Source: Polaribacter porphyrae
GTDB lineage: Bacteria > Bacteroidota > Bacteroidia > Flavobacteriales > Flavobacteriaceae
Direction of reading: 5' to 3'
DNA: 64,000 nucleotides
Assembly: GCF_002954685.1 (NCBI RefSeq)
Contig: NZ_MSCN01000001.1
Span: 835,600 to 899,599, forward strand
Position numbers and translations under genes: made by a program. The notes under the pieces were generated by a model that made no database searches, was not told the origin of the DNA, and saw only the letters and a list, made by a program, of their open reading frames with translations. Positions 54,307-63,854 of this stretch are shown here, piece after piece. Position 1 is the first letter of the stretch. Every line of letters begins with the position of its first letter.

Positions 54307-55622
54307 CTATTTGAAGTCAAAATTCACTGCTTCTTTTCTGCTAGAAATATGAAGTTTTTCATAGATATTCTTAACATGGAATTTTACTGTATTAATTGAA
54401 ATATTCAACTCTGAAGATATTAACTTATTCGATTTTCCTATAATAATTAAATCAAAAATTTCTTTTCTCTATGACTTAAGTCGTCTAAATTAGAGCCTAA
54501 ATTTTCTTCTTTTGATGATAAGCTTAACTCACTTATCTTTTTTGAATAATTTACAATCTCATTATGCATAAAGTCATTTTCTTTTTTTAGAACATTCATT
54601 CTATATAAAACTGCAAAAGAAAGTATTATCATTTCTAAAAAGGCACCAATTTTTATGTTTATAGCATCAATATTAATAATAGAAATACCAAGAAATTTTA
54701 GTATATAATAATCGATACCAGAAAACAATATTATTGGATAAGCAAATACCATAATTTTAATATAAAAATCTTTATTAAACATTAGCAATGCACAAATCCA
54801 GTAGATTAATAATAATGAAAAGACTAATATTCCTAAAATTAGCAAATAATAAAAATTATTAAAAATTAGGTAGAGAATTCCAAAAAGTATGGCAATACTA
54901 CCTATTGTGTAGCTAATTTTTTTAAGTTTAGTATAGTAATTATCTAGTAACAGATAAGTATAAATAAATTTTGAAGCAAAGAAAGCTAAAAAAAGGTAAT
55001 TTAAAACCATTATAAATTCATTCAACCAACCAGAAATAGTATAAAAGTTTAACATTCCATCCATGGTAAAAACTCCAAATGTTGTTGTACTTAAAAACAA
55101 TGCATAATACAGAAATGCATCATCTCTAAATAAAATGTAATAGCACAAATTATAGACAATGATTAAAAAAGCAAAACCATAATAAAAACCATTTAATAAA
55201 AGATGATTACTTTCCTTTAAACTTGATTGAGTTATATTATTTAGTTCAAAAGGAATATAAGAATGTAATTCGGGATTTATTTTTATATAAACGTCTTCTT
55301 TTCTAGAAAATTGATAACTTAAAAAACGTTGGTTTTTAAGTTTTTTTAATTTTATTGAGTTCTGATAAGCTTCAGCTTCATTGATTCTTTCATAAACAAA
55401 TCTAAAAACATAATCTTCGTTTGTTTTATGTGCTGGAATTTTAAACCAATAAACATCATCTGAATACTTCTCTAAAATTTGTTTTTTTAACGGTTTAAAT
55501 TTTTTGTCTTTAATACTCTCAATATTTATGTTGCCTATAATATCTTTATAAACAAGAACATCTGTTTGTGAAAAAACAGATAATTTTAATAAAAATAATA
55601 GGATGAAAAATTTAAATTTCAT
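54307..55622 (-). pseudogene. 7TM-DISM sensor fused to a LuxR HTH, frameshifted
   Basis: The first part (from MKFKFFILLFLLKLSVFSQ at 55622) has a signal peptide, a periplasmic 7TMR-DISM extracellular domain, seven membrane helices (about residues 165-345) and a short coiled coil. It ends prematurely at DLSHREKKFLI, then a stop at 54447. Shifting frame by one at the run of four A (minus strand, 54463-54466) continues EIFDLIIIGKSNKLISSELN, then ISINTVKFHVKNIYEKLHIS and SRKEAVNFDFK to a TAG at 54307, a full LuxR-type helix-turn-helix. One missing A accounts for the break. Whether it is a true pseudogene, a variable tract or a sequencing error cannot be told. Confidence 0.85.
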
Positions 55623-55944
55623 TTCTTTTTTCAAGAGTGATTTCACGCATATACAAAAACAATGGAAATGTAAATGCAATAGCGATTAAAAATGTTAGCG
55701 GAATTAGCACCCACCAAAACTTAATTTTTAAACGTAAAGATTCTGGAATTAAAAATGCAAAAAAAGTTAGACAAACTACAGTTAAATCTGCTCCAAAAGA
55801 TTTACCTGCAAAATTTTGCTGTGCATCTTGAAAGAAACCTATCAAATTTGCATTTTCTACGGTTTGGAAATATTGAATGTTATAATACCAAGTATAACAG
55901 ATTCCTAGAACTGATAATGCTACATAAAGATGTTTTAATTTCAT
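55612..55944 (-). CDS. DUF2834-domain membrane protein
   Basis: A 110-residue protein with three hydrophobic helices (LYVALSVLGICYTWYYNI, FGADLTVVCLTFFAFLIP, FWWVLIPLTFLIAIAFTFPL) and the QNFAGKSFGADL loop typical of DUF2834, an uncharacterised family. Its end overlaps the start of the 7TM-LuxR gene by 11 bases, so the two are one transcript with translational coupling, possibly extending from parC. Confidence 0.8.
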   Translation of the reverse strand: MKLKHLYVALSVLGICYTWYYNIQYFQTVENANLIGFFQDAQQNFAGKSFGADLTVVCLTFFAFLIPESLRLKIKFWWVLIPLTFLIAIAFTFPLFLYMREITLEKRNEI

Positions 55945-55953
55945 AAGTTTATT

Positions 55954-58686
55954 TTAAAATAATTTCTGTTGATTTTCATCATCAGTTATATTTTTCTTTT
56001 TCTGAATGGCTTTCTTTAAGAGTGCTTGCTTCTTGTCCTCTTTATCTATTACTGAATTTGTTTCAGCATCTTTAGGCTCTACAACAGGAACTTCTAAAGG
56101 TAAAGTCTCTTCAATAACATCTTCATCTACAACCTCTACATCTTCTACTTTTTCTTCCTCTGGCTCTTCATAAGGCAAAGATTCTAATAAATTGACTTGT
56201 CTAATTTTTTCAGTTGTCAATTGATTTCCTAATGCTTTTATACCTTTAACAGCAATAAATTCTTCCAAATTTACCTCCTCGTTTTCTAAACTTCGTTTGG
56301 AATACACAACTTCTGCAATGGGTCTATAATCTGTGGCAATAATTTCCAATTTACTTTTCGGATGATCAGAAATAAACTCTTCTTCTTTATCTACACTTTC
56401 AATCAGAAAACGTTTGATATAGTAGCGTTCTTTTTCGCCATCAAAATATATGGCAGAAATCGGTTTATTAGGAATCCATTTTTCTAACACAATCATATCA
56501 TCATCAAAATGCATGGTTAAATCTGGACTTACAGCTTTTATTTTTCCAGATTGTGTTGCTATCAATAATTTATCTTCTGCTTTAAATTCGCCCAACAACT
56601 CCCCTCTTTCATCAACATTTAAACGTTGTACAGCATCATCAAACCAAATTTTACGGGGTTTTAAAGTAGAAACTCCTGCAGATTTAAATTCGATACTTTT
56701 AATAGCATATTTGGTAATGGTGTTACCACGAACTCCTCTACCTTTCACTCCTAAATCTGCAAAATCAATATCCCATTTTAGCTTTTTAATACTGCCAACT
56801 GCTCTTAAGTTTATGGTAACTACTTCTGCTTCTCCATTAGGATTTGCAGAAAAATATAATACTTTAGAACCTTTACTTCCATTGGTTAAATCGTATTCTT
56901 TGTCACGAGTTACAGAGGTTACATTAAAACGTTTCATATAACTTGGACCACGTGTTCCATCTCTATACATAAAATTATAAACCGTTCTTTTGTCTTTCTT
57001 TTTAAAAACAGCTACGTGAATAATATCTTTACCCACAAAGGTTTTAGCATCTATTTTAGTAACCATCATTTTACCATCTTTTCTAAAGGTAATGATGTTA
57101 TCAATATCAGAACAATCGCAAACAAATTCGTCTCTTTTTAAAGAGGTACCAATAAAGCCTTCTGCTCTATTTACATACAATTTGGCATTTTTCATAGCTA
57201 CTTTTGATGCTACTATATCATCAAAAATTCTAATTTCTGTTTTACGCTCTTTCCCTTTTCCATAGGTATCTTTTAAACGTTTAAAATAGTCAATCGCAAA
57301 CTCAATTAAATTGGCTAAATTATTTTTTACAACAGCAATTTTATCTTCTAAACTTTCAATAAATTGTTTGGCCTTATCAATATCAAATTTTGATATTTTC
57401 TTAATTCGAATTTCTGTTAATCTGATAATATCATCTCTAGTAACCGCTCTTTTTAAATGTTTGATGTGTGGCTGCAAACCTTTATCAATAGCTTCTATTA
57501 CACCTTCCCAAGTTTCTTCTTCCTCAATATCTCTATAGATTCTATTTTCTATAAAAATACGTTCCAAAGAAGAAAAATGCCATTGTTCTTCCAGTTCGTT
57601 TAATTGAATTTCAAGCTCCTTTTTAAGCAACTGAACTGTTAAATCTGTGGAGTGCTTCAACATTTGAGAAACTCCGATAAATTTAGGCTTATTATCTTCA
57701 ATAGTACAGCACAAAGGAGAAATAGAAGTTTCACAATTTGTGAATGCATACAAAGCATCAATAGTTTTATCAGGAGACACATTTGGTGGCAAATGCACTA
57801 AAATTTCTACTTCAGCAGCTGTATTATCTTCAATCTTTTTTATTTTTATTTTCCCCTTATCATTTGCTTTTAAAATACTATCAATTAAAGATTGAGTTGT
57901 GGTTGCAAACGGAATTTCATTGATTACGAGTGTCTTTTTATCAAGCTGATTAATTTTAGCACGTACTCTAACTTTTCCTCCACGTTTTCCATCATTATAA
58001 TTGGTAAAATCTGCAATTCCACCTGTTAAAAAATCGGGGACTATTTTAAAACTACGTCCTTTTAAGTATTTAATTGAAGCATCAATCAGTTCGTTAAAAT
58101 TGTGAGGTAATATCTTTGTAGATAAACCCACTGCAATTCCTTCTGCACCTTGTGCTAGTAATAATGGAAATTTTACAGGTAAATCTATGGGCTCTTTTCT
58201 ACGACCATCATAAGACAATTTCCATTCTGTAGTTTTAGGGTTAAAAACAACATCCAAAGCAAATTTTGACAAACGCGCTTCAATATATCTAGAAGCTGCA
58301 GCTCTATCTCCTGTTAAGATATTCCCCCAGTTTCCTTGCATATCAATCAGCAATTCTTTTTGCCCCATTTGCACCATTGCATCTGCAATAGATGCATCTC
58401 CATGAGGATGATATTGCATGGTATGCCCAACAATATTGGCTACTTTGTTGTAACGTCCATCATCCAAATCTTTCATAGAATGCATAATTCTACGTTGAAC
58501 TGGCTTAAAACCATCTTCTAAAGATGGCACTGCTCTTTCTAAAATTACATACGAAGCATAATCTAAAAACCATTCTTTGTACATTCCTGTAACTTTGGTA
58601 ATGGTTTCTTCTTGTGGCGAATCTAACTCTTGATTTTCATTAGTTAATTCCTCTTCGTGTTCGTTTTCGTTTATTTCTTCACTCAT
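55954..58686 (-). CDS. parC: DNA topoisomerase IV subunit A
   Basis: A 910-residue type IIA topoisomerase subunit that cleaves and religates DNA to decatenate sister chromosomes. The catalytic Tyr134 lies in AASRYIEARLS, HPHGDASIADAMV in the quinolone pocket, and the C-terminal region has beta-pinwheel-like repeats and an acidic tail. It fits ParC rather than GyrA because the GyrA-box is absent and parE lies nearby on the same strand. The residue at the E. coli Ser80 site is Ala98 and at Glu84 it is Asp102. Confidence 0.92.
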   Translation of the reverse strand: MSEEINENEHEEELTNENQELDSPQEETITKVTGMYKEWFLDYASYVILERAVPSLEDGFKPVQRRIMHSMKDLDDGRYNKVANIVGHTMQYHPHGDASIADAMVQMGQKELLIDMQGNWGNILTGDRAAASRYIEARLSKFALDVVFNPKTTEWKLSYDGRRKEPIDLPVKFPLLLAQGAEGIAVGLSTKILPHNFNELIDASIKYLKGRSFKIVPDFLTGGIADFTNYNDGKRGGKVRVRAKINQLDKKTLVINEIPFATTTQSLIDSILKANDKGKIKIKKIEDNTAAEVEILVHLPPNVSPDKTIDALYAFTNCETSISPLCCTIEDNKPKFIGVSQMLKHSTDLTVQLLKKELEIQLNELEEQWHFSSLERIFIENRIYRDIEEEETWEGVIEAIDKGLQPHIKHLKRAVTRDDIIRLTEIRIKKISKFDIDKAKQFIESLEDKIAVVKNNLANLIEFAIDYFKRLKDTYGKGKERKTEIRIFDDIVASKVAMKNAKLYVNRAEGFIGTSLKRDEFVCDCSDIDNIITFRKDGKMMVTKIDAKTFVGKDIIHVAVFKKKDKRTVYNFMYRDGTRGPSYMKRFNVTSVTRDKEYDLTNGSKGSKVLYFSANPNGEAEVVTINLRAVGSIKKLKWDIDFADLGVKGRGVRGNTITKYAIKSIEFKSAGVSTLKPRKIWFDDAVQRLNVDERGELLGEFKAEDKLLIATQSGKIKAVSPDLTMHFDDDMIVLEKWIPNKPISAIYFDGEKERYYIKRFLIESVDKEEEFISDHPKSKLEIIATDYRPIAEVVYSKRSLENEEVNLEEFIAVKGIKALGNQLTTEKIRQVNLLESLPYEEPEEEKVEDVEVVDEDVIEETLPLEVPVVEPKDAETNSVIDKEDKKQALLKKAIQKKKNITDDENQQKLF

Positions 58687-58724
58687 AAAAAACGTTCAAT
58701 CGTTTAATTGTGTTTTGTTTATTT

Positions 58725-58860
58725 TGGGCGTTCCCTAAAAAGGTCGGGCTTTACATTATATCTTTTTATTTTGTTCTCGATACAAATTTGCTCATTCTTC
58801 ACAAATTAACTCGAACTGACAATAAAAAGGATGCCATTTCAATCCCTAACGCACGCCTAC
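58725..58860. repeat. Dispersed repeat, GATTGAAATGGCATCC family, copy 2, with a nested element
   Basis: Arms CATTATATCTTTTT and AAAGGATGCCATTTCAATCCC are the reverse complement of the 42145-42210 copy. Between them lies TTCTCGATACA...ACTCGAACTGACAA (58774-58822), a second repeat family also found alone at 44206-44260. Confidence 0.7.
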
Positions 58861-58921
58861 TTGCCAACTATTTACTTTAATTCTTATCTTTTTTGTAACC
58901 AATTTTTGTTCGTTCTTTTTT

Positions 58922-59001
58922 TGTCATTGCGAAGAAAGTTTTTCACTTTCTGTGGCAATCTCTTAATCATTTAACAAATTGCTTCGTTCCTCGCAATGAC
59001 A
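58922..59001. repeat. Repeat element with 11-bp TIR overlapping the ORF6N 3' end
   Basis: TGTCATTGCGA at 58922-58932 and its exact reverse complement at 58991-59001. The last ten codons and stop of the ORF6N gene lie inside it. Confidence 0.7.
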
Positions 59002-59345
59002 TTTCTAATTTTTTTATTTACAGCTATAGCTCTATCACTATTTAAAACACTAGATAACATTGCAACACCTTGTTCTGTAAAAACCATAGGTACATATCTG
59101 CTACCTCCCCAACTTGAGGTCGCAATTTGCGACCTCAAGTTTTGAGTTTCATTTTTAGTTAATTCAAACATAAAATCGTCTGGAAAACGATTCAAATTTC
59201 TACGAACAGCTTCCTTTAATCTCTTTGTTTCTACTTGATATAATTCTGCCAAATCTCTATCCAACATTACCTTTTGATTGCGAATCAAGTAGATTTTGTT
59301 TGATATAATTTCATCAGGATTTATTAAATTATCTTCTTTTTTCAT
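58971..59345 (-). CDS. ORF6N-domain DNA-binding protein, C-terminally truncated
   Basis: A 124-residue protein. Residues 9-100 make an ORF6N domain, found in phage and mobile-element regulators: NKIYLIRNQKVMLDRDLAEL, YQVETKRLKEAVRRNLNRFP, NLRSQIATSSWGGSRYVPMV and FTEQGVAMLSSVLN. Family members are usually 170-200 residues; here the protein ends with RNVIARNEAIC, encoded by a repeat element (58922-59001) that has replaced the normal C-terminus. The NLRSQIATSS codons form a perfect 31-base palindrome (59111-59141), related to others upstream. It sits between parE and parC but is not part of topoisomerase function. Confidence 0.82.
   Translation of the reverse strand: MKKEDNLINPDEIISNKIYLIRNQKVMLDRDLAELYQVETKRLKEAVRRNLNRFPDDFMFELTKNETQNLRSQIATSSWGGSRYVPMVFTEQGVAMLSSVLNSDRAIAVNKKIRNVIARNEAIC
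59111..59141. repeat. Perfect 31-base palindrome within the ORF6N gene
   Basis: AACTTGAGGTCGCAA and its exact reverse complement around one central T. It encodes part of the conserved NLRSQIATSS motif. Confidence 0.9.
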
Positions 59346-59355
59346 TTTTTATAAT

Positions 59356-59552
59356 CTTGAGGTCGCAAACTGTGACCTCAAGTCGATTTTTTCACTTTTT
59401 CTAAATTGGAGGTCACAAATTGTGACCTCCAATTTTTTATCTTTCAGACCTCAAAGGTTTTGAAAACCTGTGAGGTCTCTTTAAAAATCTTGAGGTGCTA
59501 ATTTTACACCTCAAGTTAATTTTAAGTTGGAAGAGCCAATTTGGCACCTCCA
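59356..59552. repeat. Array of GAGGTC palindromes upstream of ORF6N
   Basis: Five palindromes in about 200 bases. 59356-59382: CTTGAGGTCGCA/TGTGACCTCAAG. 59403-59435: AAATTGGAGGTCACAA and its exact reverse complement around one A. 59446-59478: AGACCTCAAAGGTTTT paired with AAAACCTGTGAGGTCT, one mismatch. 59489-59515: CTTGAGGTG/CACCTCAAG. 59528-59552: degenerate, TGGAAGAGCC/GGCACCTCCA. All centre on GAGGT(C/G). Confidence 0.75.
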
Positions 59553-59572
59553 TTTCCATACCAAAATAACTA

Positions 59573-59611
59573 ATCCAAGTCCTTTCCTTTGGAAAGGATT
59601 TAGGATAGGCC
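59573..59611. repeat. Short dispersed repeat, second copy of the 2685-2723 type
   Basis: CCTTTCCTTTGGAAAGG followed by TTTAGGATAGGC resembles the element after nth. It also lies just beyond the parE stop. Confidence 0.5.
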
Positions 59612-61465
59612 TTACTCCTCCACATAATCCAACTCAACCTTCAAATTTTCAATGATAAACTTCTGTCTATCAGGTGTGTTTTTACCCATATAAAATTGTA
59701 ACATCTGTTCTATAGACATTTCTTTATCTAACATTACAGGATCTAATCTGATATCATCACCTATAAAATGAACAAACTCGTTTGGAGAAATTTCTCCCAA
59801 TCCTTTAAATCTCGTAATCTCTGGTTTTCCTCTTAACTTTTCTATAGCGTCTCTTTTTTCTTCTTCAGAATAGCAATAAAAAGTTTGTTTTTTATCACGA
59901 ACTCTAAATAATGGTGTTTCTAAAATATACAAGTGTCCTTCTTTTATCAATTCAGGAAAAAACTGTAAAAAGAAAGTGATTAACAACAAACGAATATGCA
60001 TTCCATCCACATCTGCATCAGTTGCTATTACAATATTATTATAACGTAAATCTTCTAAACCATCTTCTATATTTAAAGCAGCTTGTAAGAGATTAAACTC
60101 TTCATTTTCATACACAATCTTCTTACTCAATCCATACGAGTTTAAAGGTTTCCCCTTTAAACTAAAAACAGCTTGTGTATTTACATTTCTAGATTTTGTT
60201 ATAGATCCAGAAGCAGAATCTCCCTCTGTTATAAACAAAGTCGTTTCTAAATAATTTTCCTTTTTAATATCTCCTAAATGAATTCTACAATCACGTAATT
60301 TTTTGTTGTGTAAACTTGCCTTTTTAGCTCTATCTCTTGCCAGTTTTCGAATTCCAGAAAGTTCTTTACGTTCTTTTTCGGCTTGTAATATTTTCTTTTG
60401 AAGTTTGTCTGCAACTTCTGTAATTCTGTGTAAATAATTATCGAGTTTTGTTTTTACAAAATCATTGATATACGTTCTAACTGTTGGTAAATCTCCTCCC
60501 ATTTCTGTAGAACCTAGTTTGGTTTTTGTCTGACTTTCAAAAACAGGTTCCATCACTTTTATAGCAACTGCTGCAATAACAGATTTACGAACATCAGAAG
60601 CCTCAAAACTTTTTCCATAAAATTCTCTTATCGTTTTTACAATGGCTTCTCTAAATGCTGCTTGATGTGTACCTCCTTGTGTGGTATGTTGTCCATTTAC
60701 AAATGAATAATATTCCTCTGAATACTGGGTTTTACTATGTGTAATAGCCACTTCAATGTCATCTCCTTTTAAATGAATTATTGGATACAACATATCATCC
60801 ACATTGTTATTATCTTCCAACAAATCTTTCAATCCGTTTTCAGAAAAGTACTTTTCTCCATTAAAAATAATCGTCAATCCAGGATTTAGATATACATAAT
60901 TTTTGAGCATTTTTGCTACGTACTCATTCCTAAATTTAAACTTCTTAAAAATAGTTTCATCAGGAATAAAAGAAACTTTAGTTCCTTTTCTACGTGAAGT
61001 TTCTTCTAAAAATTCTTCCTTTTCTAAATTACCTTGGCTAAATTCTGCTGATGCAGATTTACCTTCTCTTGTAGATTCTACTCTAAAATAAGTTGATAAA
61101 GCATTTACAGCTTTAGTACCAACTCCATTTAAACCTACTGATTTTTTGAAGGCTTTTGAGTCGTATTTTCCACCAGTGTTCATTTTAGAAACCACATCAA
61201 CCACTTTTCCTAAAGGAATTCCACGTCCATAATCACGCACTGTAACCCTACTTCCTTGAATAGAGATTTCAATAGTTTTTCCAGAACCCATTACAAACTC
61301 GTCAATGGAATTATCTAAAACTTCCTTTACCAATATGTATATTCCATCATCTGCAGAAGAACCATCCCCTAATTTTCCAATATACATTCCTGGACGCATT
61401 CTTATATGCTCTTTCCAGTCTAATGATCTAATATTATCTTCTGTATATTTTGTTTCTTTACTCAT
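59612..61465 (-). CDS. parE: DNA topoisomerase IV subunit B
   Basis: A 617-residue ATPase subunit of topoisomerase IV. The GHKL ATPase part has [30 protein letters not shown] and [14 protein letters not shown]. The TOPRIM domain has [12 protein letters not shown] and [16 protein letters not shown], and the end [12 protein letters not shown] is normal. The length and lack of an insert fit ParE rather than GyrB. parC is on the same strand, separated by about 0.9 kb holding the ORF6N gene and repeats, an interruption of the usual parE-parC pair. Confidence 0.93.
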   Translation of the reverse strand: MSKETKYTEDNIRSLDWKEHIRMRPGMYIGKLGDGSSADDGIYILVKEVLDNSIDEFVMGSGKTIEISIQGSRVTVRDYGRGIPLGKVVDVVSKMNTGGKYDSKAFKKSVGLNGVGTKAVNALSTYFRVESTREGKSASAEFSQGNLEKEEFLEETSRRKGTKVSFIPDETIFKKFKFRNEYVAKMLKNYVYLNPGLTIIFNGEKYFSENGLKDLLEDNNNVDDMLYPIIHLKGDDIEVAITHSKTQYSEEYYSFVNGQHTTQGGTHQAAFREAIVKTIREFYGKSFEASDVRKSVIAAVAIKVMEPVFESQTKTKLGSTEMGGDLPTVRTYINDFVKTKLDNYLHRITEVADKLQKKILQAEKERKELSGIRKLARDRAKKASLHNKKLRDCRIHLGDIKKENYLETTLFITEGDSASGSITKSRNVNTQAVFSLKGKPLNSYGLSKKIVYENEEFNLLQAALNIEDGLEDLRYNNIVIATDADVDGMHIRLLLITFFLQFFPELIKEGHLYILETPLFRVRDKKQTFYCYSEEEKRDAIEKLRGKPEITRFKGLGEISPNEFVHFIGDDIRLDPVMLDKEMSIEQMLQFYMGKNTPDRQKFIIENLKVELDYVEE

Positions 61466-61724
61466 CTAAACGCTTGCTATTATTAGGTTTGAAGTACTTG
61501 CAATATAACATTATCATCACATAAAATAAACCCTCATTTTAATTAGTTATTAACAGGATTTCAACGATTTTTTTTAAACTTAAAAAGAAGCACTGCAAGT
61601 TTTTTTTAACCTTATAGAACTTAATTATAAATCCAGAAGATACTGAAACAAGTTCAGCATTTACAACAATAAAAAACAATATGTTATATTTTTAAACAAA
61701 TGATATAAAATTACACATTTTAAT

Positions 61725-61732
61725 TACTTTTG
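61725..61732 (+). promoter_or_regulatory. -7 promoter element of lysA
   Basis: TACTTTTG (TAnnTTTG), about 22 bases before the GTG start. Confidence 0.55.
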
Positions 61733-61754
61733 AAGTGTCAAAATTCAAATCATC

Positions 61755-62990
61755 GTGGAAAATACACAACTTTTAGAGTTAGCAAATAAATACGGAAGTC
61801 CTTTGTATGTTTATGATACAGATAAAATAGCTTCACAATACAATAGATTAACAGACGCTTTTAGTGATGTAAAAAATTTAAAATTAAATTATGCTGTAAA
61901 AGCGTTATCAAACATCAATATTTTAAAATTTTTCAAAAATTTAGGAGCTGGATTAGATACAGTTTCTCATCAAGAAGTGCAACTGGGATTGACAACTGGA
62001 ATTGATCCAAAGAAAATAATTTTTACTCCAAATGGGGTTTCTCTTCAAGAAATTGAAGAAGTGGCAAAATTAGGTGTTCAAATTAATATTGATAACTTAT
62101 CAATTTTAGAACAATTTGGACAAAAATATCCAGACATTCCTGTATGTATTAGAATAAATCCACATATTATGGCTGGAGGAAACTCTAAAATCTCTGTGGG
62201 CCATATTGATTCTAAATTTGGGATTTCCATTCATCAAGTTCCTCACATAAAACGTGTGGTTGAAAATACGGGTATGAATATCAATGGAATTCATATGCAC
62301 ACAGGTTCAGATATTTTAGATATCGATACTTTTTTACGTGCCACAGAAATTCTTTTTGATGTTGCTAAACAATTTGATAATATCGATTTTATAGACTTTG
62401 GTAGCGGATTTAAAGTACCTTACAAAGAAGGAGATATCTCTACAGACATAGAGCAATTAGGATTGCAGTTGTCTGAAAGATTCAATCAATTTTGCGAAGA
62501 ATATGGCAAAGACTTAACCTTAATGTTTGAGCCTGGTAAATTTTTAGTTTCTGAAGCTGGTGTTTTTTTAGCCAAAGTAAATGTTGTAAAGCAAACCACT
62601 TCTACTGTTTTTGCACATGTAGATTCTGGCTTTAACCATTTGGTTAGACCTATGATGTACAATTCTTACCATAACATAACCAATATTTCTAATCCAAAAG
62701 GTAGAGACAGATATTATTCTGTTGTTGGTTATATTTGCGAAACAGATACTTTTGGTTCAAATAGAAGAATTTCAGAAATTTCTGAAGAAGATGTATTGTG
62801 TTTTCATAATGCAGGAGCATATTGTTTTTCAATGGCTTCTAATTATAATTCTCGTTATTTACCTGCAGAAGTAATGTTGGTTAATGGACAAGATTATTTA
62901 ATTAGAAAAAGACAAACCATTCAAGATATTTTACACAATCAAGAAGAGGTAGAATTGCCTAAAAATCTAAGTGAAGAAGTAACTGTATAA
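61755..62990 (+). CDS. lysA: Diaminopimelate decarboxylase
   Basis: A 411-residue PLP enzyme that makes lysine from meso-diaminopimelate. PLP-binding Lys49 lies in LNYAVKALSN, with the family motifs GLDTVSHQEVQLGL, GIHMHTGSDI and FEPGKFLVSEAGVFLAKVN. The active-site Cys/Asp region is VGYICETDTFG, followed by NAGAYCFSMASNYNSR. Translation starts at a GTG (MENTQLLELANKYGSPLYVY); no in-frame ATG fits better. It is monocistronic, followed by a terminator. Confidence 0.95.
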   Translation: MENTQLLELANKYGSPLYVYDTDKIASQYNRLTDAFSDVKNLKLNYAVKALSNINILKFFKNLGAGLDTVSHQEVQLGLTTGIDPKKIIFTPNGVSLQEIEEVAKLGVQINIDNLSILEQFGQKYPDIPVCIRINPHIMAGGNSKISVGHIDSKFGISIHQVPHIKRVVENTGMNINGIHMHTGSDILDIDTFLRATEILFDVAKQFDNIDFIDFGSGFKVPYKEGDISTDIEQLGLQLSERFNQFCEEYGKDLTLMFEPGKFLVSEAGVFLAKVNVVKQTTSTVFAHVDSGFNHLVRPMMYNSYHNITNISNPKGRDRYYSVVGYICETDTFGSNRRISEISEEDVLCFHNAGAYCFSMASNYNSRYLPAEVMLVNGQDYLIRKRQTIQDILHNQEEVELPKNLSEEVTV

Positions 62991-63008
62991 ATAATAGCTT
63001 TAAATTAT

Positions 63009-63055
63009 AGCCACAAAATCACGAATTTTTATATTTGTGTTTTTGTGGCTTTTTA
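63009..63055 (+). terminator. Terminator after lysA
   Basis: AGCCACAAAA pairs with TTTTGTGGCT, followed by TTTTT. The in-frame Met at 63037 falls inside it, so the next gene starts at 63067. Confidence 0.85.
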
Positions 63056-63066
63056 ATTTATATAAA

Positions 63067-63579
63067 ATGAAAATTAGACTTTCTACTTCAAATGATGTTC
63101 CCAGAATTATGGAGATTATTGATGATGCAAAAGCGTTATTAAAATCTCTAAATATAGATCAATGGCAAAATGGATATCCTAATGAAGCTCAAATTGAAAA
63201 TGATATTGCAAATGAAGAAAGCTATGTTGTTATAAATGCTGATGAACAAATTATGGCAACCACAATGTTTACTACTAGACCAGAACCCACTTATAAAAAG
63301 GTAATTGATGGCAATTGGAAAACAGATGAAAATTTGCCTTATGGTGTAATTCACAGGTTGGCAATGAGTAAAGATTTCAGAGGACAAGGCATTGCAAAAT
63401 TCATTTTTGACTATTTTCATCAAAAATTAAAAAAACAAAATATTAAAAGTTTAAAGATTGATACGCATCAAGAAAATTTAGGCATGCAATCTTTAATCAA
63501 AAAAATAGGGTATCAATATTGTGGCATTATTTATACCAATTATGGTGCAAAACGACTGGCTTTTGAAAAAGTGATTTAA
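63067..63579 (+). CDS. GNAT-family N-acetyltransferase
   Basis: A 170-residue acetyltransferase from the chosen start (MKIRLSTSNDVPRIMEIIDD). The acetyl-CoA motif A is IHRLAMSKDFRGQGIAKFIF and the C-terminal strand-helix is KIDTHQENLGMQSLIKKIGY. The N-terminal NIDQWQNGYPNEA is typical of a Bacteroidota/Firmicutes subfamily with unknown substrate. Starting at 63037 would put the first codons in the lysA terminator. Confidence 0.9.
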   Translation: MKIRLSTSNDVPRIMEIIDDAKALLKSLNIDQWQNGYPNEAQIENDIANEESYVVINADEQIMATTMFTTRPEPTYKKVIDGNWKTDENLPYGVIHRLAMSKDFRGQGIAKFIFDYFHQKLKKQNIKSLKIDTHQENLGMQSLIKKIGYQYCGIIYTNYGAKRLAFEKVI

Positions 63580-63821
63580 TAAATTAGAAAACCTATGAAT
63601 TTAAAACAAACATCTAGATATAATATTCTTTAGAAAATAATTTCACTAGAAGTTGTAAAAGTAAACTAATTCGTAGATAGTATTGGTTAAATTTATTTGA
63701 AGTGATTCCACTCAAACTTTGATTTGATTTTTTTCTGATTATAATAATAAAGTAATATTTTTTAACTTATGTTATTACTTTATCATTTAAATAAATAATT
63801 GTAAAAGACCATTCTGTTTTT

Positions 63822-63829
63822 TACATTTG
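63822..63829 (+). promoter_or_regulatory. -7 promoter element of yebC
   Basis: TACATTTG, with an ATTG about 20 bases upstream as a possible -33 element. Confidence 0.55.
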
Positions 63830-63854
63830 TTAGCATTAAAAAAAATCAACAGAA

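Noticed and set aside
55623..55679. Longer start for the 7TM-LuxR gene (MHLHFHCFC...)
   Set aside because: It overlaps the DUF2834 gene further and precedes a good signal peptide that starts at 55622.
59108..59552. CRISPR array
   Set aside because: The palindromes differ in sequence and spacing, there are no uniform repeats or spacers, and no cas genes are present.
59437..59637. 66-codon minus-strand frame between parE and ORF6N
   Set aside because: It translates the palindrome cluster and overlaps the parE end in another frame; no start context or recognisable protein.
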